Source of the DNA: Nectonema munidae
Lineage: Eukaryota; Nematomorpha; Nectonematoida; Nectonematidae
Assembly: GCA_030549495.1 (NCBI GenBank)
Contig: JAUIRK010000014.1
Span: 186,001 to 250,000 of the forward strand
Length of the DNA stretch: 64,000 nucleotides
Direction: 5' to 3'
Part shown: positions 23,641-37,100 of the stretch, piece by piece
How the letters are laid out: the number at the start of each line of letters is the position of its first letter
Numbering within the stretch: position 1 is the stretch's first letter
The notes under the pieces: model-generated
Databases searched by the model: none
Seen by the model: the letters and a program-made list of their open reading frames with translations, nothing else
What the model was told of the DNA's origin: nothing
Program-made: the position numbers and the translations under genes

Positions 23641-24639
23641 TTTTCGTCCAGCGAACAAAGAAAAAGTGTCAACATGCTCCTAGGTGTTTTTCTAATTAAT
23701 ATTTCCATGCATTGTTTTTTCAGACAGTCCATTTTTACGATTTTTTCTTTAAATTCAAATTCCCATCGTTACAATACAAGAAATGCACACACATTGCTTC
23801 TTGAAACCATTAAACTCAGAAGTCCGTTGAAAAATCATACTAAATACAGTTAAGTGTGTTAACAAATATATTGCCTCTTTCAGCAATTAGTGCTGTGTTA
23901 GACTTTGATTTTAGACTTTTGAATTTTGCGGAAAATATGAGGTGTATTTAAAAAGTTAAATATGATTTTAATATTATTTTCTCCTTTGATTTGTTATATC
24001 TCTTTCTAGTTTAATCATTTTTATACTTTTTTTTGATAATCTTTGTATCTCGATGGAATTGGGTTTTTACTTTGCATCTCTCCTTTGACCTAATTTTTAT
24101 TATCCATTTTTTATATGAAATTTTTAAAATAAATCGTTATTGTTTTATTAAAAAAGAATATAACTAAAATTTTACTTCTTTTACATTGAATTGTTGACTA
24201 AAATGGTAACATATGTTAAAAACGGTATAATTGGAAAACATTAAATATAAATAAACTCTTGAAGTTAAAAAATTAAAAATTCCCCCGTTTAACCTATGCT
24301 TTTAATATGAGGGTTGAGCTAATTTTAATAAGTCTTAAAAATAATAGATTAAAATTCTTACAAATTTAAGCACGTTACTGTTCTTCATTAAACTTTCAAA
24401 TTGTTAATATGTTTATATACTCCATCTTTTCCCCTAAACAACTTCCTCACTTAGTGCCAGCGCTAAAGCTAAATTTATAGCTAATAAAGAAACACATTTG
24501 CAAAAAATTTATTTCCTATATTACTTTATATCCTATATTAATTTGCTGAAAAGCATGAAGTACTTCTGTATAAAAACCTATAGAAATCTCATATTAAACA
24601 TACACACACATACACCAGCATTTATATAAGATTATTGTG

Positions 24640-24780
24640 TACAATTTTTGCTTATTTATTTTTCCTTTAAAAAGTGCATGGGGCAAAGCCAAAAATTTTA
24701 GGGGGGGGGGGGCAAAGATTAATACAGGGGGGGGGGGCACGTGCCCCAAAATTATATAGGTAGCGCGGGCCTAGTAAATT
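24640..24780. repeat. G-rich transposon-end-like debris
   Basis: Two runs of 11-12 G residues at about 24701 and 24727, then cacgtgcccc and ggtagcgcgggcctag. The palette resembles the end of a DNA-transposon-derived repeat, but no partner end or target duplication was found. Confidence 0.35.
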
Positions 24781-25183
24781 TAGAGTGAATATTTTCATCA
24801 TATTGTAAATTTACATAAAAAAAAAATTTTATATCTGAAAGATATGAAGATATCTTAAAAGTTTGATTTTAAACTAGACCAAATAAGGATAAATAAACAG
24901 ATTTATGAATAATAATAATTATATATAAGAAACCAAATAGATGAGTTTAATTTCTTATAAAATAATGATAATTCTTTATTTCTTTCAAAATTATCATTCT
25001 AGCTTTCATGTCTTTCAATAAAAATGAAGAAATGAATTGACATTAATTTAAAAATCAATAAAAATATCATAAGTATGTATTATTTGTAATATATAAACCT
25101 CTCAAAAATAAGACTATAATTTAATTAATTTTCTTTTATTTTTCCATTTTTTATTTTTCGACATCTTTTGTTTAAAAGTTTAA

Positions 25184-28100
25184 ATGGACTTTAAAAATTT
25201 AAATTTGCAATGTATAACTGAGGCAATAAATGATCCAAGATCTAATATAAAAAACTCTATTTTTTCTAGTATTTATGGAGAAGGATTTGAAAAAACAAAC
25301 CCTATTTTTTATTCTAATTTTTCTAATTTAGAAATCTTTGATGACTACATATCCTTTCTTAATAAGGTATGTCTATTTTTATATATGCATAGCTTTATTA
25401 AATCTTCTATGTGTGACTAGATATTTTTTAGTTTATATGCTCATATTACTGCAGATAATACTCAATTAAAAAAAGAATAAATAATTTATTTAAAAAAAAA
25501 GAAAATGTTATATGGATCAAACATAAATGATGTCTCGATAAAATTTTAATTTTTTAACCCCTCCCTCTCCCAACCTTCTTCTGGCATTTTTTTTACCCCC
25601 ACTGCTCTATTTTTTATGTAGTGCAACTAGAATTTGCTACATCATATATGTATGATCCCATTACTCAATTTAAAATATGATTTAACCCTTAAGTGTACAA
25701 GAAAATTAGCATTAAAAAACGTATATGTGTAATAAAATGTTACAATATATCTATGAAGCATTGAAAATAATCAGATTCTTTTTTTGTGGTAAAATAAGCA
25801 TCTACTTTTTGTATGGCATATATTGCGAACACGTCTTTTTTTGGGAAATGGTGCATTGAATACTTTATTCCATTTGTTTCTTTACTCAGTTCCTGTTTGT
25901 TTCTACATTTTTATTTTTCTCTTTGTCTGATTCTGATACAGAATCAAAACTTTCTTCATAAAGGCTACTATTATTACTACAGTTTTCAAAGTTAGTAATA
26001 TAACGACCACCATTATCATCATCATCAACACCGTTGGAATCATCTATATCAGTGTTTTTCGAACTTTTACATGTACTAATTTTAAAAAGCACAAATGTAT
26101 TTTATAATTTAAAATATGAATCACAGCTGAGATTAAAAGTAATTGTAACAAAATGTTACACGTGTACATTATAAGTAAAAACTAAAATATTTCCTTTGAA
26201 TATCAGCAAGTTTTTATTAAATTCAGTAATTTTGTTTAAAATAAATATGTTTTTATCCTCCTAAAATATAATTGATTGTAACAAAATAATTTTTGAGAAA
26301 AACTGAAAAAACTCTTAAACAAAATGTTACAGGGTATACCTTTGAGGGTTAGGAGGAGCATAGTAAAATAATTCAAGAGATTAAATAATCTTTTTTTGGA
26401 CGCTCATAAACCTTAGAAAAATAAACATGGACAATCAAACTAAAATTTTTGTAAGAAGCGATTTCGGTACTTTCCTGTTATCGCCCCACCACCCATCGCT
26501 CTTCTACCACGATAAATATTCTTGTATTGTTTTAACCTAACCTACATTAAACTTACTATATATCATTAATCAAAACCTTTTTGAATTTTATCCACCTACA
26601 GATTAAAAGATTTTTCACTTGTTTTTTTAATACATTTGTGTACTTTAATACATGTTTTATAACATTTTGGGGTGGTGGGGCGAAAACAGGAAAGTACCGC
26701 GATTTCTTTTGAAGTTTTAGATTAAATATGTCCAATCGCGGTACGTTGAAGTTGGAATAGGTCGACCAAGGAAAAATAAGAAAGAAAACCAAACATTCTA
26801 AATTGTATTCTTGAGCATTATTTACTTACAGTGTATACGTTATTTAGTAAGTGTAAATTAAGGGTGACGTTATATCAGGGACGCACATCCTGGTAGAAGA
26901 TGGTGAAAAAGCTTTTCGCTCCACCAATAATTTTTCAATTTTATATCATGAAAAGACTTGTTTGGCTTGTGAGCACACATTACTATAAACTCATCAGCTT
27001 TCATGTTTCCAGTTTTAGCCCTGAATTTTTTCATTTTATGTTCATAAACAAGAAACATTAAAGAACATCTCATGTTTGAAGTTGAGAAACACAACCCGCC
27101 AATCACATGCTCTTCTGTTGCCTTGTTTTCATTATATGAAAAAATAAAGTGGCATTCACTCATTGATTGAGACACCCCTTGAAAGTGGGGTACATCATTA
27201 AATAATCTGTTTTAAATGGTTTTAGGAGTGGATTCGCACAAAATAGTGCGGTGTGTAAAGAAAAAAATTTGTAGACACCCATGAATTTATTTTCAATTTG
27301 ATTTCTTAAATGGCAAATTTTTAGGAAAAGTTTTACTTTACACATAGTAGTTGAATACCCAGGCTTTAGAAATGTTTTTATATGGCTGGAAATTTTTTTT
27401 ATCCGTTAAAGCGTTCTCCCGAGCCACCCTCCCCCACACCCTAAATTTTTTTTTACTTAGCACTACTTTGTAATATATAGATATTTCTGCTTTGTGTTTT
27501 TATAATTCGGCCCCTAATTGTCCGGCCCTTATTGTTTGTGTTTTGTCGTGGACACTTTGACACTACATACAACCTGACAACGTTTGGATGATAAAATTTT
27601 AACACAGATAGTAAATTTACACTTTATTTTATATTTCATTAATGATTTACCTTTATCCTACTTGCTATTCATAATATTTTTTCTTGACAGCTGAAAAAAA
27701 AATACAAAAATTCCTCTCACCTACATGTAAAGAATTCGAGCATATCTAAAAATGAGACAGGTAATAAATTATTTACCATTTTACACTGTCTTTTAATATT
27801 TTCGTATTATGATTGATATATTGGATGTAGTAATTTTAGTTAATAATTTAATTTTGTTAAAAGTTTTTTTAATTAATTCAGACCATTTTTTTCTACGTTA
27901 TAAAATCTAGGAAAAAATGATGGATATAAAAAATGCCTGAGATATTGATTTGGACCGATAACGAATATCGAACTCATTCTTGTGAATCGATTTAGATGTT
28001 TCATTTACATGATATTAATAAAACCTAACCTGATATTCTGGTATATTTATGCCAAAAGCCAAAGAATGTAGGCACTTCTCATGCTCGATAGGTATTAATA

Positions 28101-31100
28101 GGAGATTAAGAATCGATAGAGCGGGTGTCACTTCTCACCAATTAGATGTAGGCTCTCAGAGGAATGACCCACAAAAAACACCATAACTGAATTAAGCATT
28201 ATACTATATAAGGGAGAATCTCTTTTTTGCAAATATTAAAGGCACATATGTTGAGGATATCTTGTTATCAGCAGAGACCAAACTACAACCAAATTAGAAG
28301 GACAATGACCCTCCCTTAACTATGCTATTCGTTTAGATATTTTAAAACTTGATACCAGACAACGAAAAAGTTTCCGATTAGCAGCCGGATATCCGGTGCA
28401 TGTCTAGTTCGGTTTATAACGGAAATAGTGTTTGTTAAATATTTCTAGACCATATTGCCTAACCCCGCAGATGTGTGTGTGTGTATTCGTTACTAGATTG
28501 AGAGGTTTTCAATATTAAATATAAGGCTTGAACATTTGTAACATAATTCCAAATCTACGTTAATTGACACACTCATTTTTTGAAGATATTATTTACCTTA
28601 CTCTAAACTTGTTATCTCTATACGCTCTAAAATCAGCCTAGGTAACTCATTTAACCCATAAAATTTAAAGCCGCTATAAATATGCAAACTTATTTTATCC
28701 ATCTTTTTTATCAAGTTTTATAATATAATTTTTACACGCCCCTCTAGTGCGACTTATGTGGTGTAGAACTTTTTTTTTTAGAAAACTGCTTTATATAATT
28801 GTTCCATTATTTCCTCCAGCATCTTTATTGTCTGACACTTTTTTGCACTTCTATCGGGGCAATTCCACAGTGAAGAGGATTTTTTCGAATCAAAACTGTT
28901 AAATTTAATTTGGTATCAAATGAAAGCCTATTTTATGTAGAATTAGGAAATATAAGAAATATTTATTTTCTCCAAGATGTGATTTGACAAATTTATAAAT
29001 GAGAATCTTGAAATGAATAAAAAGGCTAACATCTTCAAATAAAATTTTTATATACCTAATAAAGACATTCGCGTCGAAAACGTTTGAATAAAGTTTTCAA
29101 AGTGTCCTCTTAATAATTTTCCAATTTTATTTTATTTTACTATCCTTCAATTCAATTAGTTAATTAGTGCGCTAGCTAGATAATTTTTCAATTAGTTACT
29201 TGAGTATCCATTTGATAAAATGGGTAAATTTGGGAATTTTTGAAGCTTTAATAAAACAAAAATAGATTAGTGTAAAACAAGGGTCACCAAACTAGGGTGT
29301 GCGAACCTTCTTACTCTGCTTTGTTTAAACTCGCACACCAACAATCTAATTTAACCCGTTAACGACCAGAATAATCAGACGATTTGTATTAAAAAGCATT
29401 AATAAACGCAGACGATTTTATTAATGTAAAGTCGACATATGTCAACTGTGGTCGATAACCGGTTAACTAACTAACTAACCAACCAACCAAAAGCCAACTA
29501 ATTAGTTTAAAATTATTGGAACGCGTTGGTAAAAGTGATTTGGTGCTAGTTGGTTTTGGTGCGAGTTGACCTCTTGATGTATTATATTGTGATTTTATGG
29601 AAAAGCTAATTTCAATATCTTTAAAATGGTCTCATGACATTTCATCACACGACACTTTATCACGCGACACTTCATCACACGACATTTCATCATAACGACA
29701 CTTCATCACGCGACACTTCATCACACGACATTTCATCATAACGACACTTCATCACACGACATTTCATCACACGACATTTCATCATAGCGACACTTCATCA
29801 CATAATCAGAGAAGCTTTTTATCATTTCAATTTCCTATATGTTGTAAAAGATTAAAACATCAGCATAGATAAATAGTCAAGATAAAAGTATTAAAGCATT
29901 ATATTATCTGGAGAATTTTACCTAGGTATGATAAGCTTTTTCATGGGCATGCTGTTGATAATCTTCTAATTATATATGAGATACTTTAACAGCTAAACAG
30001 GAAGTGAAAAGTGTACAACTTGAAGTATATATGATACATTTTTACAGGTTGTTGTATAGATAATCTTTTAAATATTTTCCCATTCTACTCACTAATACTT
30101 CCTTGTTAGTTTTTTCTTCTTGAGAATACCTTCAACTCTTTTACTTTTAACTTTTACTCCCTTCTATTTTTTTTATGTCAAAATAAAAGTTTTTGCCTTA
30201 TTAACATTTAAAATGGATACAAATGATGTTGAATATTTTTGTAAGTTTGGAACAACTTCCAAGGGAAAGGAAACTGCAATATTCAATAATTGCGAATATT
30301 ATAAACATCGAAAAAACAAAGATAATTCTATCCGTTGGCGATGCTCAGAATACCAAAAAAAGAAATGTAATGCGTTTATTACAACGTTGGGAGAACGTGT
30401 AATTTCCTCACCCAAATCTGAACATTCCCATTATTTGGACAGAGAAAAAATCTGCGCAAAATTAGCAGTGAACAAAATGAAAATTGCAATGAAAGAAGTT
30501 GGAGCAGCTCCAATGATTGTCTCTAGTGAATATTGTCAAGATATATCAACCTCATCCATGATGCGAATACCAAAGAAGCCAAGCCTAATTCGAACATTAC
30601 AACGATCTAAAGGAAGATTTAACACATTACCACTTTTGCCAACTTCAACAAATTTTGAAATAACAGGTAAGTTTAGAGACAATTTATTGTATGATTCTGG
30701 CATTGACGATACCGAAAGAATTATTATATTTGGACATAATGAAGTTGTGTCTTGTTTGTCACGTGCCAGACTCTGGATTGCTGATGGTACTTTTAAAGTT
30801 GTACCATGTTTATTTTATCAGTTGTATACTCTTCATTTTCATTTTGGAGAAGGGCGTAATCCAGCAGGAATGTATGCTCTTCTGAAAAACAAAAGTAGAA
30901 ATACTTATAGAAGAATGATTAACGCAATGAAGAATATTGTTCCTTGTGCCAATCCTGAACAAATTCTTCTAGATTTTGAAATAGCTGCAATGACTGAATT
31001 TCAGTATGCTTTTCCGAACACAGAAATCAAAGGTTGTTTTTTCCATCTTTCGCAGAATGTTTATAAAAAAGCCATTCAGTTGGGAATGAAATCCGAAATG

Positions 31101-34100
31101 GAAAGTGATAATGAATTAAGCACACTGATTCTTTGTTTACCTGCACTTTCTTTAGTCCCGACAAACTTTGTTGAAAATGCATTTGACACTTTAAAGGAAC
31201 ATATGCCTGAAAATGATAAAGTTACTCAGCTTCTGACATACTTTGAAAACACCTACATAAGAAGAGGATACAGAAGAAATGGAGCAGCAAGGAATCCCCT
31301 TTTTCCTATTTCAAAGTGGAATCATTTTGAAAATTGTGTGGAAGGTGTGGCTCGAACTACAAATGCTGTAGAGGGATGGCATTACTCTTTGCAATATTTA
31401 TTCCAATGCAGCCACCCAACAATTTGGTATTTCCTAAACGGTATTTACAAAGATATTGCTTTTCAACGTTTGAATTTAACTCAAGGAATAACAGGTGCAC
31501 CTCTACCGACTAATAAAAAATATCTTTCTATTAAGGAGAAGATTAAAAGCATAGCTAGTCTGTTCGAACAGACTGATATCATGACATACCTTAGAGCTAT
31601 TCAGTATTCTGCGTGTAAGTAGTTTGTTTTTATAAGTATGGCAATTTTTATTGTTTTTAAATTATTTCTTATACAAATAAATCAAATTATAGTACTTTCA
31701 TTTTGTAATTTTTTTCCAAACGATATATATATAGTTTTCAGACGCATTACCGTCCCTCAATTTACCGCAAACCCATACACTACCGTAAAATTATATAGAA
31801 AGGATTTGTTCTTTGGGAATCCCTCGATTTAATGCTCGTATCTGACATCGACAAATAGTTTTAATAAAGCAAGCAAACTCCATTTAATTGAAATATTTTT
31901 CTTTGAAATATATATTTTTCTTTGAAGAATTTGTAAATATTATATTTTTGACAAAATATGAACAATATTATACACAAATTAAGGAACAGTTGTAAGGCAT
32001 ACTTTGTATTATAGTGATCTTTTTCAAACCTAACTTGACATAACGTAGTAATTATAAATAAAAATAGATGTTATTGAATGAAGATTTAAATTTTGATTTT
32101 TGAGTTAAATATTTTACCCTATATTCTTAGTCTACAGTATTTATATTAATAAAATGAGCATAACTTCAATGGGTTAGTTATAATAATATATCTTAATACC
32201 CTGTATCAGAGTACGACAGGGAGGTTAAATTTTTCGTGGCAGGGATCATAAGACCAACGATGTTGTGGTAAATGTAGGCGAATAATTATTTTACATTTGG
32301 TTGTGATGATATGTCGTGTATAATCAAATGTCGTGTGATAAAGTGTCGTGTGATGAAGTGTCGTGTGATGAAATGTCGCGTGATGAAGTGTCGTTATGAT
32401 AAAGTGTCGTGTGATGAAGTGTCGTGTGATGAAATGTCGTGTGATGAAATGTCGTGTGATGAAATGTCGTAGCACGCTTTAAAATATAGGCCTTACATTT
32501 TTTAGGTTCTAACGCACTTTTTCGTCTATATTAGTACAAATATTTCAGTGTTTCTAGATGATTCAGTTTAAGTTTGTTCAAGCTCACATCATTTTCCGAT
32601 AGATTAATGATTTTATTAGTTATCCTTTCTATTTTCAATATGCTAGATTTGAACAATGTGAAAAATCATGCACATTTTAGTATAATAATATATACAATAT
32701 ACATAGTTAAAAAATTTATAAAATTCTGCAATTCTCACCTACATAGCAGAAGGGTGTATGATTTCACGCTTATATCTGGCTGAGAAGTTAACTACTAGTT
32801 AACCGCATGGACTAACTATTATTAATTTAAATGGAATCAGCTATAAAATTTCGCTATATTTATTTTTTAACTTAAATATTTTTTTATGCTAAGTTACTCC
32901 AAATCTTTTACAAAGTTTTTCCTCCTACTTGTTATCTGAAACACTTACTTCTAGAAAATCTCTACAGAAGTTTCTACCAGATTTCAATAAAGTTGTTGAT
33001 TTTCCACTATACTTTTCCAAAAAGCAGCTGGAAGTAGATTTTAAATCTTTTATTTATTATTAAAAAATCTTTACAATGTTTACACCGTTTTTATGTATAT
33101 CAAAACACCTCAAAATTATGGAGGGGGGGACTTTTTTTACAATTTTAAAGTTTAGCATAAATAACTTTGTCTCTAAGACTTAACCGTAAAACAAGAAACT
33201 TACTATGGAAAGTACTCAGAAAACTGGATCTCTCATTTAACTATATAACTCACGTAATTATTTCATTTGAATGTTTATAAAACCATTATATTAGAATTGA
33301 ATTTGAACAGCAATAATACTATTATCCTTATTTATAGTTATTATTTTAACGAACTAATTGATAATTAACTTGAGGTCCCGTTTTTCTGGCTACTCTCCAA
33401 AAGATATCTAAAATGTATCCGTGTTTAAATAATAAAAAAAAAATTTTAGTCACTCAATTTTAGAACCACTGTTTTAGATTTTGGAGTACCTAGGTCTTTC
33501 AAATGTGGTCCTAACACAAGAACTTCTAATTCAATATACCAAAATTATTAGGCATTTCTGCTTATTTTCAAGGATATTGACTAATGAGCTTTTCAAAAAA
33601 AAATTAAATGATAAATATACCTTAATTTTAATTTTCATAAACTTTTATTTTTAGATGTTTGATTTTTTTATATTTAAAATTGATTTTTATCTTATCTGAA
33701 GTGCCAAAGTTTGACTTTGGGATATTAACTCCAATATATTGGAAAATATAATAATATAATTTTATTTAAAATTTCTGCTTATAAAAATGAACATTTAAAA
33801 GCCGTAGAATTCGTTTGAACTGTTAAGCGTATCAGTTAATTCTAAAAATGTATTACTGCGCTTCCAAAATTAACGAATTCTTCTGTGAAACGGTAACTCG
33901 TTAGCTACTCTAAAAAGGCTCAAGCGATGTGCAGCATTCATAACTTTATAACTAAATATTTTTTTTAGTTTTCGCAACTTCTCGACAAAATTGAAGCTGA
34001 AATTTCTCGTGTTCTCATCCTGAAATCTGAAGAATTTATCAGCGCCGTGACATACGTGAATGGCCTGAGAAAGGATATTTCTTTACTTCTGGAAGCTGTA

Positions 34101-37100
34101 AAGCAACCGAGGTAAATTTTGTCACCTTATTCCTCATTTTTTCACTCAAGTACATACTTTTTTATTAACTAGAATGCTTAGAAAGCAATGGCTCTCCCTA
34201 TTTCTCAAATATTTATCTGATTTGCTTATATAATTTTCTTATGCATGAGTACACTCAGAATGATCTAAAAATCATGAATATATATAAAAAATATACAAAT
34301 ATATAGATGAATATATAGTTTTAAAATCTTAGTCCTCAAAGAGGATAAATATTTAATTCAAAACTTAACCTCAATTCAATGTCTATTAATTATTTTCCGT
34401 TAATCGAAATAGATTTTTTAAATATAAAGAACTTTTTTATTTAAATTTATGAAAGACTAACAAAACCGAATTTTGAAATAGTGCTGAAGAAAATTATAAG
34501 AATATTTTTAATATAAACATATACTAGAGAAATGCCTGTATTTGTTTTGATAGATATGCATATGACTAAATATCAGTATCCGTCACAACTTTTTTCAAGC
34601 TGGCAACATTATTTTTTGGTGTAGGGAATCTTGCTCTTACTATCACCCACTAGTTCCAACATTTTTACATTCAATATTATTTAATAATTCTTCCTTCATA
34701 TGTGCAATATGTTAATTAAGCTGTTTAACTATTTAAGAAGTTCCTTGAAAATTTTCGAAGACGTCTCAAGTAAAAAAAAGTTTTACATCATGTCTCTAAT
34801 AATAAAGAGAACGAATTATTTCAAGATTCTCAAAAAAGTTTTTTGATTTTGAACACACGCTGCAACTTGATCAAAATGCACTTTTCTATTCGCTTTATTT
34901 ATCATGGAAGGATACGGGCTAGGAAACATTAAATGTAATGAAGGGATGACACTGACGCAATAGTACCATGATAAAGTATTTTCATTTATTGTATTGGTTA
35001 GACAACACTCTATCATTTTTCAGGTATTCCCCGTGTGAATTGTCTTTTTTCCTCTCCTTTTATAACGCTTGGACTTGGGCCCTACCAACCGCGTTTATCG
35101 GGAATGTGTGTACTATTCACAACTCTCTTGCATACATATAAAAGTAACTTTTTAATCTGATTTTGATTTAAAATTTTCTCAAAGAATCAATGTTTTCAAC
35201 GCTCTAAAACACTCCCCTTTAAGAGCAAACCTTTCTCTCCAGGCCCCTTGCATCGACACATTAAATTCCCTCCTAAAATTTCAAGAAAAATGAAAAATAT
35301 TTTTAATATATATTCTTTTTATCAAGAATGAATGTAAATTAGTGAGATATTGATATAACTTTTAGTAATATAGACATTTTATTTGATTATTATCATTGAG
35401 ATATTTGACATTGCTTCTTACGAACTAGGCCTTTTATGCGTGGTTGAATACCAGAGACTGCACAACGTAAATCGCTTTCAACATTAAGCCTGTTTCTATA
35501 CCTATTCTTGATTGCAATAAGCATAGAAAAAGCAGCCTCACAAAGATATGTGGATCCGAAAATAGTTAGAATCCGTGGAGCTCTGAAAAAAATATAGGAA
35601 GTAAACGACTAAATTTATTTATTTTTGACATTACATGAATCTTTTATCCTCTATGTAATCCAGTGGCTTACCAAGAACGAAGCTGGAGGGGCGGTCCGCC
35701 CTGGCGCAGAATTTATTTGTATTATCAGTAAAAATTTAATCGAGATATTTTAGACTCAAGTAGTAAAGTAATAATAATGGATTGCTACGCTCTTTTCCAA
35801 TTTTCCATACCCATGTATATACCTGTATTATTAAATTTTGGGCGTCTTGAAGAGTTATTTGGCATTTTGAGGGGCGGCAAAATTAGCATTCACTTGAGCG
35901 ACATTTAAGGTAGGTACGTCATTTGGTGTAATCCTTTATGCGCTATAAAATAGAATTCTTGAAAACGTTGTTTTGAATCAGTTGCTGCGCGTGCTAATTT
36001 ATTTTACGTTCATATCAGTTCAAGTTTTTAAGTTGCAGCTCATGAGGAAATTTTCACTCGCGAAATCGAGTCTACAAACTTTAATGTCTGAAGGTGAGTA
36101 CTTGCAAGTTTTTCTCATGCTCTCCACTGCTCACGAAATTTTGCAGCGCGAAATGACTGGTATCACTAGTTTCAGGTTCTTCCTTTTTCTTTTCCATTTT
36201 TAGCGCTATTTCATTTATTTTCCTCCTTTTTTTAATAAAACTAAATCATTTTTCTGCTTAAATAAAAAAAGGGGGTCACATTTTAACCCATAGCAAGCAA
36301 AGAGACGTTCTAAAAAAACGAGACGATTTGTATTCAAAGTCATTGAAAAAAGCAGACGAAGATGAAATTACTTATGTTCCAAAATAGGAACATTGGTCCT
36401 AAATGGGTTAAACAGGATATCGCAATCTGAGCGTTATAGCTCATCGATGGGAGATGTAAATTTTTATAGATTTTAGTGAGTGATCTAAAATTTTACAGGC
36501 TAAAAAGTATTTTGGGTAATTGACTATCTTAGTTGGCATAATTAAATTTTTTTTTAAATAAATTTATTATTTTTATATTAGGATGTAAGTAGTGAAGTCA
36601 TAGTCAATGAGAAATGTTTCTCCAACTGTAAAAAGTTCATTGGATATATTTTGGCAAAAAATAAACCGAATAAATTTACTAAACATTTGAAATAAGTTAA
36701 AAAATAAAATATTAATTTATAGCACAATCAATATAAAAAACTTGAACGCAAATAAAAGTTAATAAATCTTGAATGGATATTTGTTTTGTCCAAAAGTAGT
36801 CTTAGAACTCCTGATTTAAATCATGACTGAATTTTTATCTCTAACGTTGCCTCGCTTTCTCTTATCCTTTCAAGTCGAAATAAGAATGGATTCGAAGAAA
36901 CTAAAGGATGAATATGCTTGTTTGAATCGTAAAAGGCAGAATTTGGGCATTTAGAAACAAAAAATTAACAAATTTACTCATACTTTTTAGCCAAAGATTT
37001 AACGAGTAAAATTTTGTTAACATTTTCAAATTTAAGGTTTTAGTTCTCTCTTTCACGCATCTTTTTTCTGTTGCTGTCACTCACATAACGATTCTATTGC

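Larger units (their letters stand above)
29628..32476 (+). mobile_element. Complete MULE transposon with 9-bp target duplication
   Basis: Exact copies of CTTTAAAAT lie at 29619-29627 and 32477-32485, the 9-bp size typical of Mutator-like elements. The 2849-bp unit has ends built from tandem copies of a 15-bp unit, consensus CGACAYTTCATCACA, at the left (29632-29810) and in inverted orientation at the right (about 32300-32470). Between them lies an open transposase gene on the plus strand. The identical flanks and open gene suggest a recent insertion. It sits in a VPS54 intron. Confidence 0.92.

Noticed and set aside
26556-26792. 78-codon minus-strand ORF
   Set aside because: Crosses the boundary of the GGTACTTTCCTG MITE, so it is not a conserved gene.
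29461-29495. Tandem TAAC/CAAC tract resembling telomere repeat
   Set aside because: Short, irregular ACTA/ACCA mixture; a simple repeat next to a TTAA element.
32206-32475. 89-codon ORF with repeated RHFIT
   Set aside because: It is the translation of the 15-bp array at the MULE right end.
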